DNA of 64,000 nucleotides. It comes from Norana najaformis. Its lineage: Eukaryota > Annelida > Clitellata > Crassiclitellata > Hormogastridae. The notes beneath the pieces were generated by a model. It saw only the letters and a program-made list of their open reading frames with translations, was not told where the DNA came from and did no database searches. Location: the NCBI GenBank assembly GCA_964023275.1, contig OZ029929.1:682001-746000 (forward strand), written 5' to 3'. The position numbers and the translations under genes were made by a program. Positions within the stretch are counted from its first letter, which is position 1. Each line of letters starts with the position of its first letter. Below are positions 11,601 to 24,100 of the stretch, in pieces.

Positions 11601-14533
11601 AGACTCCCATTCCAACCGGTGGCACTGGAACGAACCAAGGCGTCAAGTTCAACATGACTGAGCATTCGCGACACGTTCTCTTCTGCGGCACCCACGTCAT
11701 CCAGACTCGCTACTACGGAAGCCACCTGGTGAGGGCCGTTGTCATTCGATCAGGTGGGTGCAACAGGTGCGTCTTGATCTTTCGATGTTGTTCAGAACAG
11801 TTCAAGATCACACCTTCGAGGTGGTTGAGCCCTCTGCTTGGAATGATCTCCCTATTAATCTGCATGTCCTTCTAACCAGAGATGATAGATACAGTTTTCA
11901 CCAACAGTTAAAAACTGTCCTCTTTAGCTGAAGCTGGGCTGGGAGCACCACCACTACTTGAAGGGCGCTATATAAATTGAAAATGAAAGAATGAAAGAAA
12001 GAAAGAATGAATGAATGAATGTTCAGGTACAAACTGGGAATTGACTTTTAAAGCTTGCTTTCATCCACTGTTGGTATTCTTTCTCGTGCTTTGGACCAAT
12101 CTTCATTGATCTTTTGGCTTCTAAAATGCCATTTTTCTGCCTATCCTTCCTCTTTTTATCTCACCTGCATACCCTGCCAATATGCAAAAGTTTGGAGCAC
12201 TATATACAGGGTGAAGGTAGCTGTGGTAGAGATTAAGCTGATGTAGTAACGTTAGCCTTAGTTGTCGCACAAAAGTGTTTCAATAATTCAGTTTTTCTTA
12301 TAAGGCTTTAAGTTTTTGGTTTTTCTGCTTAGCTTTTTCGACGGCTAAAGGAGAACTTGTCCGGTCCATACTTTATCCAAAGCCGGTTGATTTCAAGTTT
12401 ACACAGGATGGCATCAAGTACATCGGAGTCCTTGCGCTGATCGCATTCGGAGGAATGATCTACACATTTGTTCTTATGGTAGGATTTCATCAGGAGAAAT
12501 AGGCAGTAGTGCAGGAATACACTGCTGGATGGCTTTCATCCATTCTTCCATTTATCTTTTCCATCCAGTCATTCATTCTATCCTTCATTCATTCGTCCAT
12601 TGACCTATCCAGCCGTACATCTCTATCCATTCATTTTTCATTCATACATCCATCCAACCATATATTACTCCATCTATTCATCCATCCATTTATCTGTCCA
12701 TTCACCCATCTATCCATCTTTCAGTCCATCATCCACCCACCAATCCATCCATTGATCCATCCATCCACCCAGTGACCCATCCAAACCAAACCCTCTATCG
12801 ATCCACCTGCTCACCCATCTATCGATCCACCTACCCATCCATTTTTCCTCTCATCCACGCACCCATCCATCCATCCATTCATCCTTCCATCCATCCATAC
12901 ACTCATCCATCCATCCATTCATTTGTCCATCTATTCATCCATCCATTTGTCCATCCATCCATTTGTCCATCCATCCATCCATTCATTTGTCGATCTATCT
13001 ATCCATCCATCCATCCATTCTTAAACAACATCACTTGTTTCATCATATGACACACAGTTAAAACTGCGCTTTTCCTGTAGATCCAAAACGGTGATGACGC
13101 CGGTCTGATCATCACTCGCGCTCTGGACCTCGTGACAATCGTGATTCCACCTGCTCTCCCAGCGGCCATGACGATCGGAATCGTCTTCGCCCAGAGACGG
13201 CTGAAGCGCAGGAAGATCTTCTGCATCAGTCCGCGCAGCATCAATTTATGTGGTGCCATCAACGTCTTCTGCTTCGACAAGACTGGTACCCTGACCGAGG
13301 ACGGACTCGACCTGTATGGCGTGTTACCAGTGTGCAAGCAAGCGTAAGTGATGTTGCTGCTTCTTAGAATGGAGCACATCCTATCTCATCTAATCTAATA
13401 ACTTCTGTAGCGCCGTTTGTGGGGCACAGTAGCCGATTGGTTAGAGTGCTCGGCTTGTAATGCAGAGAGTGTGGGTTTAAGCCTCCACTTTAGATGGTTA
13501 CTGTGTAGGGACCTTGAGCAAGATATTCACTCACAATTGCTTCGCGTCTCAGATTCAGATTTACTGATCTTGCTCGTATAATAGATGCAAAAAATAATAA
13601 AAAAATAGCAATAATAATAATAATGCCTGATGGTCCCTTCAGAGGAAATCATAATCCAATTCCTAATTCATTGGAGAAGATGGGTTGGATTGCGATAGGT
13701 CAGAGAAACCAGAAGCCAGGCTAAGTTCAGTGTTAAGCAAGTTGAAGCATAGTCTTAAGTTAAGACCTGAATGACATCAAAGAACTGGGCAGTGAATTCC
13801 AGAGCCTTGGACCAACTGCAAACGATGCTCGAAAAGTTCATGCCATCCTATTACGAAGCACAGCAAGAGCTAGTGAGTACCGAGGCTGTGCAAACGAAGG
13901 GGTCTTGTTGTTGGATTTGTTGAGGTCGTTTTTTTGCCTCAGTCAAATGAGCCTTTGGGTTTGTCTTATCTTATATGATCAAGAAACTTCTGTAGCGCCA
14001 TAATCATGACGTGTAAGGGTTATTAGGCAAAAATAATCATAGGGGTTGTTGGTTAAAACTAGACATTAATGCTTATTAGGTGAAATCAGCTGTAGTGGTT
14101 ATTAGGTGAAGATAACCATAGGGGTTGTTGGTTCAGATTAGGCAGGGGTTATTAGATTCAACATGTTCATAGGGGTTATTAGGTAAAGATAGACATGGCG
14201 TTAAATCATAGGGGATGGTAGGTGAACATAGCCATGGGGTTTCAAATAGCCACACGTGGTTATTTGGTAAAGACAGCCATGGGGTTTGGTCGATCATTTG
14301 TGATCTTGGGAGTTGATCATTTCCAGGTTCCAGTCGGAGGAGAAGCTGATCTCAGCCTTAGACCAGCGTAGCCCACTTGTCGTTGCCATGGCAACCTGCC
14401 ACTCCCTGACGATCATCGAAGGTCACATCGCCGGAGATCCGCTCGACCAGAAGATGTTTGAGGCCACCAACTGGGTACATACTTACATATATTATATATG
14501 TATACATATATGTATATGCATATAAACACACAC

Positions 14534-14587
<54 letters not shown>

Positions 14588-17500
14588 GACCACACCTGAG
14601 AAAACTATCACAGTCAGAGAGTTTCAAAAACCAGTTTAATATTGCATCGAATTGGGCTGAATATTTTGGTGAAAACCTTTTTTTCATCATCACAAAAAGC
14701 TAAAAGCTGCAACTAACCCTAGCCCTTTAGTGAAAACACTCCTCTTCAACAAATTCTATCCTGATTCGTCCTCTTCCCCTTATTTCAGTTTCCAGTTCAG
14801 TTCCAAACACCATCCAGCGTGACTGTCTGCCTGCCTGACTCTTGGATCTTGACCTGGAACCGAACCCTTCCTGCCTATCGATTTTGTTTTGACTGAGCAC
14901 CTGAATAAGCTGGTTCCTGCAACTTAATTTTCTCGAGCTTACGATTACGATTACAACTATTTATTGTGTACATCTCCATGCAAAATGTTTTCGAAAATCA
15001 CTAAAGGTTAGATTTAGATTAGGGTAAGAAATAGATAATAATATGATAAATGAATGAAATGTGTCTTTTTGGATTTTCGTTTAGGAGTTGGAGGAACCAG
15101 GGGAAGATACAAACAAATATGATATCATTATGCCAACCGTTGTTCGTCCAAAATGTCCAGATATCACGAACCAATCTCCTGGCTACGAAAACTCCGACGT
15201 AGGTTTCCTGTCCAGTTGCTGTTATTACCAGTTGTTTTATATACACCCTGAGCAGTTTCTGGCCAGACAGTTTAAGTTGATTGGCTTTTACTGTGTAGAT
15301 GAGAGGATATGAGAATGTTGGTATTAACTGTCCAGGTAAGACCCTTTAAGTTGATTGATTGGCTTTGCCTGTGCAGGTGGGGATATGAGAATGTTGGTAT
15401 TAACTGCTCAGGTAAGACTGTTTAAGTTGATTGGCTTTGCCTGTGCAGGTGGGGGATATTAGAATGTTGGTATTAACTGCTCAGGTAAGACTGTTTAAGT
15501 TGATTGGCTTTGCCTGTGCAGGTGGGGGATATGAGAATGTTTAAGTTGATTGGCTTTGCCTGTGCAGGTGGGGGATATGAGAATGTTGGTATTAACTGCT
15601 CAGGTAAGACTGTTTAAGTTGATTGGCTTTGCCTGTGCAGGTGGGGGATATGAGAATGTTTAAGTTGATTGGCTTTGCCTGTGCAGGTGGGGGATATGAG
15701 AATGTTGGTATTAACTGCTCAGGTAAGACTGTTTAAGTTGATTGGCTTTGCCTGTGCAGGTGGGGGATATGAGAATGTTGGTATTAACTGCTCAGGTAAG
15801 ACTTTAAGTTGATTGGCTCTGCCTCTACAGGTGAGGGGGATATGAGTGTTGGTATTACCTGTTCAGGTAAGACCGTTTAAGTTGATTGATTGGCTTTGCC
15901 TGTGCAGGTGGGGGATATGAGAATGTTGGTATTAACTGCTCAGGTAAGACTGTTTAAGTTGATTGGCTTTGCCTCTACAGGTGAGGGGGATATGAGTGTT
16001 GGTATTACCTGTTCAGGTAAGACTGTTTAAGTTGATTGGCTTTGCCTGTGCAGATGAGGTATATTAGACTATTGATATTAGGCTTGTAACGTGGAGTGTA
16101 TGGGTTTGAGCTCCTCTGATGCGGTTACTGTGTAGGGGCCTCAAGCCAAGCAAGTCTTTCACTGACAGCTGCTCAGCGCCATTGATTAATGCTTAGTCAT
16201 AAGATAGTGGCGCTTAATAAATGCAGAAATAATATTAACTGTCCAGGTAAGTCAGTTTAAGTTGATTGGCTTCCCTCTGCAGGTGAGAGGATATGAGACC
16301 GTTGTTATTACCTGTCCTGGTAGGACGTTTAAGTTGATTAACTTTTTTACCTGTGCAGGAAAGGTTTTTGGCTTTACCAGTGCAGGTGAGTTGATTTGAG
16401 ACTATTGCTATCACCTGCCCAGGTGCTGTAATTTTAATTTGATTGGTGTTACCTGTGCAGGTGATGCCATATGAGATTGGCATCCTGAGACAGTTCACCT
16501 TCTCGTCAAAGCTGCAGAGAATGTCCGTCATCAGCCGAGAACTGAACAGCGACCACTTTGACGTCTTCACCAAAGGGTCGCCAGAAATGATTGTCAGCCT
16601 ATGCAACGCTGATACAGGTAGTCACCACAGCAGGGCTTGCGTTTCAATCAAAAAGACATAGTGGATTGTAGAGGAGGCGCTCATTCCTGCTATTTGACCC
16701 TTGAGCCGGTTGCTGCTTTGTGCATTAGACACCGGCGCTATAGAAGTTTATAAATAATAATAATAATAGCAATAATAATAACTGTGATGTTAATAATAGC
16801 AAACGTATGATTGAAATTGTATAAGTTCTCCATTAATCATGGAAATAGCCACCGGATCTGGGGTAAAAAGTAAAGTGTCCCATATTCCGCAGGTGAGACA
16901 TAGGAGGAGGCGCTCATTTCCTTTTCTTTTAGCCCTTTGAGGCGGCAATGGACGAATCCCAAGTTCCTGGACACGGGGCCAGTGGATCGCAGGACTTGCC
17001 GTTTACTTCCAACGCCGGTACCAAATTCTACTGCTTGGTGACAGAAACAGTTGGGTTAGATTAGCTGTAAGCCAAGTTAACGCCATTTGGGTTAAGTTAG
17101 GGTGTTAGCAACTTGTCCAGGGTTTTTACACGTAGCCTACTTAGAAGGCTTGAAGCTGCAGTCTTTCAGTCTTTCTACCTGACTCTTGGATCTTGACCTG
17201 GAACTGAATCCTTTCTGCCTATCAATTTGTTTTGACTGAGCGCCTGTGAATAAGCTTAGTTTTCGTTGGGTGCTGTAGAAATCTCGAGCTTACGATTACG
17301 ATATTTAATGTTATGCTTGATATCGTCTACCTAACACATATGTGTCTCTCTGTCTGTCTGTCTGGCTGGCTGGCTGTCTGTCTATCTCTGTCTGTCTGTC
17401 TGTCTGGCTGGCTGGATGTCTGTCTGTCTCTGTCTGTCTGTGTCTGTCAGTGTCTGCCTGGCTGTCTCTATCTCTGTCTGTCTGTCTGTCTAGTGCCGGA

Positions 17501-20500
17501 CGACTTCCATGACGTTCTGACGTACTACACGCAGCAGGGATATCGGGTGATCGCCCTCGCCCACAAACAGCTCTCCAGAATGACCTACGTCAAGATCCAA
17601 CGAGCACAAAGGTACTTATCAAGTACTGGCTGCAGTACTTGCAGTTATGGCAGGCATCTCTGTATCAGACGACAAAAACAATGGTGCTGCTGAAAATGAT
17701 GATGATGATGATGATGATGTGATGATGATGATGTGATGATGATAATGTGATGATGATGATGTGATGTTGATGATGATGATGATGTTGATGATGATGATGA
17801 TGATGATTTGATGATGATGATGATGACTGATGATGATGTTGATTACCTTTGCCTCTGGTCGTCATCAGAGAGCAGCTCGAGCGTGACCTGACGTTTCTCG
17901 GTCTGCTGGTCATGGAGAACCGACTGAAACCAGAAACAGAGCCGATCATTCAGACGCTCAAGAGCGCCAACATCCGCACTATCATGGTTACCGGTACGTT
18001 CATACCATTTTAATCTTTTCTTATCTCATCTTCTTCTTCAGTGTTCTGCCCTTAGGCAGGTTCAAGAATCCTTTCTGTTCTCTGCCCTCTCCTTGACTTC
18101 TCTGTAGCCCCGTCTTCTTCCTTTATCCGTCATTCAGTCCAACAGCATATTCCTTGGTCTTCCTGGAACCTTCTTTCCCTCAATTCTTCCTTCTATTGCT
18201 GTCTTTGGAAGAGAATTTCCACGCAGTATGTGACTAATCCAGTTGTCTACTTATTGTATTGACCAGTGGCCTTTTTTCCAATACCAAGCGCAACACCTCC
18301 TGGTCTGTTTTATAATCTATTTATCTAATATAATTTTTCTTATCTTAAAGAAGGTGGCGGCACAGTAGCAGGACTTTGGAAGCAGGGATTTGGAAGTCTG
18401 TTTGCCAGATAGAGCCACCGTAGAAGCAGTGTTTTAAAATGACGCTGCATTCGCCAGGTGGCGCCATGTACCTTAGGCGCTCCACTAGACCGTTTGTGAT
18501 TTTAAAGACGGGTGATTACAGAATTCAGTTTAACTGTAGATGAATTAAGTTGTTGTTTAAATTGGCCGATATTCTGCAGGTAATATAGCATAGCAAGGTG
18601 GCGCCACATTAGCAGGACGATAAACAATTAATGGAGTTGGAAAAATCTGTTCACCAAATGTAGGCACCGTAGATGCGGTGTTAAAGTGACGCTGCATTCG
18701 CTAGGTGGCGCCGTGTACCTTATGCGCTCCACTATACTGTGAAAATAAGGGCGATCGATTACAGAAATCAATTTCACTGTAAACGATTAAATTTGTTACT
18801 TAAAATTGGCCGATATTCTGCAGGTAATATAGCATAGCAAGTGGCAACACAGTCGCAGGACGATAAACAATTAATGGTTTTGGAAAATCTGGTGGAGAGA
18901 TAGAGCCACCTTTGATGCGTTGTAAAGTGACGCTGCATTCGCTAGGGGGCGCCATGTACCTTATGCGCTCCACTAAACCGTTTGTACTACTGAGCCGATC
19001 GATTACAGAAATCAATTTCACTGTAAATGATTCAATTTGTTAATTAAAATTAACCGATATTGTGCAGGTAATATAGCATAGCAAAGTGGCGCCACAGTAG
19101 CAGGACGATAAAAAAGTAACTGGATTTGGGAAAGTCTATTGGACACCGTAGATACGCTTTAAGTGATGCTGCATTCGCTAGGTGGCGCCATGTACCTTAT
19201 GCCTCCACTAGACCGTTTGTGATATTAATCTCGATCGGTTACAGAAATCAGTTTCACTAAATGACTTAATTTGTTATTTAAAATTAACCGATATTGTACA
19301 GGTAATATAGCATAGCAAAGTGGCGCCACATTAGCAGGACATTAAACAATTACTGGAATTGGAAAAATCTTCGCCACTTTAAGTGATGCTGCATTCGCTA
19401 GGTGGCGCCATGTACCTTGTGCGCGCCACTAGACCGTTTGCGATATCAAGTTCGATTCAATACAGAAATCAGTTTCACTCTAAATAATTTAATTTGTTAT
19501 TGTGCGGACAACATAACAAGAGTTTAAGTGATTCAGACTCCGCTTAATCCGTGTTAGAATCATTGCAAATAACTGAAAATGTTCAATGTCCAATCGTATT
19601 CGTAAACTCGAGATTTCTACAGCGCCCAACGAAAGCTAAGACGCGAGAACTAGCTAATTTACAGGCGCTCAGTCAAAACAGAATCGTTAGGCAAAAGGGT
19701 GCGGTTCCAGGTCAAGATCCAACAGGCAGGCAGTCAGACGGCTACGGTGGGTGATGTTTGGAATTGGAGCTGGTGGACAGTTAAAGGAAAGAAGAGGAAG
19801 ATAAAGGCAGAGGGTGACGCTATTCATCCTTCTTAAGACACAGCGTCATTAAACGGAAATCACGTACCTACCTAAGCAGAAGGAGTCCAGGATGGTCTAG
19901 TGGTTACCATACAGGACTGTCAACCCAGAGATGGGGTTTCAAATCCCTGTCAGGGCAAAATGATGTTTCAAAATTTCTACTCCATTTTACACCCCTAGAG
20001 AACTCGGCCATAAATTGAATGCATTGACTGTTGGAAGATCAGACGGCAGTGTAGAGGCCTGGCCATCCAAAGGGACCTGCAGTTTAGGCTGATAAATTTA
20101 AGTTGCTAATGCTTGATAAAAAACCAATGGCTGTGGTTAGCTGAGGTTTTTCTCAGCACCTGTCATGTGATTGTGTGTGCATTTATGAGCTTTGGAATAA
20201 TATAATTAATAATAATAATAACAAGAATATTAATAATAATGTCAAAATACAGTTGTATTGTATTGTCTGTTTGGTTACCTAATCTAACCTAGACTGAACA
20301 TATGATAAAGTCATTGTATAAATGATTTTAAATAATTCCTAATAAATATTTATAAAGTTGTGCTCTTATTCTGTTGCTGATGCAGGTGACAACATGCTGA
20401 CAGCGCTCAGTGTGGCTCGTGATTGTCAGCTGATTGACAGACAGGACCAGGTTGTCATGGTGACTGCGCTGCCGCCTAGTGAGAGCGCCCCGGCTCGACT

Positions 20501-21104
20501 GGAATACATCCACAGCAAAGACCATCGCAGGGGCAAAGTAGGCCGAAAGAACTTTGCGTCGATATTGGATTTTTTCGGTTAATTTCTGTTTAAATTCAGG
20601 ATTATTATCATATAAAACATCAAATATTATTATTGTGTTTATTTTAATTATTATTATTGTATTGTAGTAAAACTGTGATTATTATTATCATTATTGTGAT
20701 TATTATTGTTGTTGTTGTTGTTATTATTATTATTATTATTTCTTTTTTTATTTTTTTACCCGAGGTATATATGATCCCTCAGGATTTAAAAATATTCTCC
20801 TGAGAATGAAAAATTCTGGGACGGCTAGAAATCGTCAAGATCTGGCGGAGCAAAAGTACCGTGGAAGACAACAGAATTGAAGCATTGAATTGTGATGTGG
20901 TGGAAAAGATAACTGGTTTCTCTCGTGTCTCCGGTTATACGAGAGAGACAGCGCCCTAACTCTGTTATGAAGAGTAGGCCACTGTTGTTTATTGGGCCAA
21001 GAGTCTCGAACGCCAAAGGTACAAAGTGGTAGTTCTGTGCAAGAATGTTATTATTACTATTATTATTATTATTATTATTATTATTGTTATTGTTATTATT
21101 ATTA

Positions 21105-21135
<31 letters not shown>

Positions 21136-24100
21136 AGTAAACTTGAGATTACTATTATGTTTATTTTTATTATCCTTCAGGATTAATAGTTAATTAAATG
21201 TATTAATTAGCTAATATGTGAAGGAAGAATCCAGCTCTCTTGTAAGATTGAACATTGGTTTGCCTGTTCTTTGCAGAGTATCTCTTCTGCCCTGGAACTC
21301 AACTACTGTAGCAACACAAAGTTCACGATATCCGGAAAGTCGTGGACCGTCGTTCGCAAACACTTCCCAGACATTCTTCCCAAGGTATCTGTAATCGATT
21401 CAGCTCTTCTCCTCATTGTTGTTCTACTTTTCCGATTAGATTAGGTTGGGGAATTCACTGATCCTATAGCCTGACTTCTCCTCTTCTTGTTTTTTCACCA
21501 TTCCATTTCCATCCATACATAATCCGCTTCTGCTGTCTGCCTGTCCACTGCGTTACCTGCCATCGTATGAACTCGCCATCACTTTACCAGTTGTAAACTC
21601 TGTGCAGGTCTTTCACTCAAAACTGAGCACGCTCCTCTTCCACAAATCTTATCCTGATTCCTCTTCTTCCTTTTACCTGTCCTACAGACCCAGTTCCAAA
21701 GACCACCCACCTTAGCCTGCCTGATTGTCTGTCTGCCTGCCTGCCTGTCTGTCTGCCTGCCTGCCTCTTGGATCTGATCTAGAACCTGACCCTTCTTGCC
21801 TATCAGTTTAGTGTTTGACTGAGCGCCTATGAATAAGCTGGTTCTGGTGACTTAGCTTTCTTTGGGCGCTGTAGAAATCTTGAGCTTACGATTATGATTA
21901 TGACCTTTGGATTTGGACTTGGAACCAAACTTGTCCATGGCTGTCTCGCTGATTCTGTCTTACCCGTTCGTGGAATTGTATCTTTCACTTAGCATCTGTG
22001 AATAAACTGGCTCCTACAAAATTTCTCTCATCCCATGGCAGAATTTGGTACTGGCACAGGTTAGCGAACAAAGAGCAAGTCTTGGGTCCCATCTGGGACT
22101 TAAGGATCTAACCTTAAAGGCTCTGATCCAATGAGAAAGAATTGGTATGAAAGTGGTGCTACAGAAGTTACTGCTTAAGATTTACAGATATATTTTGAAT
22201 GTTGTAGTTGGCCGTTCGTGGAATCGTATTCTCGAGGTTCTCACCGGAAAACAAGCAGCAGCTCATTGAACTCTTACAGGACATGGAGTATGTGCCCCCC
22301 CCTTCCCTTTTCCTTTTTTCTTCTCCCCACTCATGCCTTTTGTGCCTTCTCGTGCATTTATATGACCGTCTCTCTCTCTCTTGTAGTTATAAAATTCCTC
22401 AGTTGTTCCCTGTTACCTAAGGGCCATGAGGCAGTTGCCAAAGATTGTTCTCATTATTTGCTAGATAGCACCATAGCTGGACTACGTATGCACTCACACA
22501 TCTAAGCCTTTCATCATATAACATATGTGGTATTTTTTCCAGTATTAAGCAGTATGCTGGTGGTGTAATAATAATAACAATAATAATAACCATAATATTA
22601 ATAAAAATAATAATCATAATAATAATAATAGCCATCCCAGAACTATGCAATCCCTAATTTTTGAAATCCTGATCGATCATAAGTACCTTAGATTAAAGAT
22701 AATAATAATAATAATTAGTAACTTCTAAGGTTCTAATGGACAAGGCATCAACTGGCGGTGCACCAAAGCCAAGCTGCAATCAGGTCAGTACCCAGGGGTC
22801 AGTCCAAAAGTGTTTGCATGTACTACACCAGGGAATCGTTATTGCACGTTTCGTTATCAGCCAGATTCTGATATAACTTGGTCGAAGATATGGACAGCAT
22901 TCTAACGACTTTCAGGTGTAGTAATGAGTCGTATGTGTTGTAGATATTACGTGGGTATGTGTGGTGATGGAGCAAATGACTGTGGCGCGTTGAAGACGGC
23001 TCATGCGGGAATTTCTCTCTCAGAGGCCGAGGCATCCGTTGCCTCTCCATTCACTTCCAAGGAACCAAACATCAGTTGTGTTCCAAATGTTATCAGGTAC
23101 GGAAGATGGTGAGATGGCAGACACCCTGATTGATTTAAGAAGGTTCATCCAGTAGCCTCTGATGTCGACTAGGTGGTTGCCCTACCTTACCCTTATTTAA
23201 CCTGTCTTTACCCTTCCTTTGCCCTAATTTAACCTACCTTACCCTGCTTTAGCCTACCTTTACCCTTCCTTTGCCCTACTTTAACCTACCTTTGCCTAAC
23301 TGTTGTACTTCCTTTGCCCTGCTTTAACCTATCTTTGCCCTTCCTTTGCCCTACTTTAACCTACCTTTGCCCAACCTTTGCCTTACTTTAACCTATCTTT
23401 GCCCTTCCTTTGCCCTACTTTAACCTACCTTTGCCCAACCTTTGCCTTACTTTAACCTACCTTTGCCCTTCCTTTGCCCTACTTTAACCTACCTTTGCCC
23501 AACCTTTGCCTTACTTTAACCTACCTTTGCCCTTCCTTTGCCCTACTTTAACCTACCTTTTCCCAACCTTTGCCTTACTTTAACCTGCTTTTGCCCTTCC
23601 TTTTGCCCTACCTTACTCTACCTTGCCCTCCCTTTGCTCTCCTTACCCTCCTCTCCCCTGCCTCACCTGGGCTTGTCCTGGCTGATTTAATAGACATTTG
23701 TGTGGCCTGATGTTTTCCAGAGAAGGTCGTGCGGCTCTCGTGACGTCCTATGGAATCTTCAAGTTCATGGCTTGCTACAGTATGACGCAGTTTCTCTCTG
23801 TCTGCTTACTCTACTGGGTAAGTATGCCTCCTTCAGGATGCCACCTCTAGTATACCTACTTACGTATGCCGCATGTTTTCCATTGAGAACTAATAAGGCC
23901 AAAAGAAACACTTGTTTGCATGCCTCTACAGAAACTCTGTGACCAGTCAACTTAACAAAATATTATTTTTATTATTTTTGCATCTATTAAGGACCGCTGT
24001 CTAATGACTAAGAATCAGTCGATGTTGCGGAGACAACTGTGAGTGAAGGACTTGCTCAGTAACTGTATTGGGGAGAAGGCGTATTCTCCACATTACTAGC

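Noticed and set aside
19884-19957. Functional tRNA-Asp/Glu gene
   Set aside because: Poor acceptor-stem pairing, degenerate arms, and a SINE body with AAT tail follows immediately. Same reasoning for 63375-63455.
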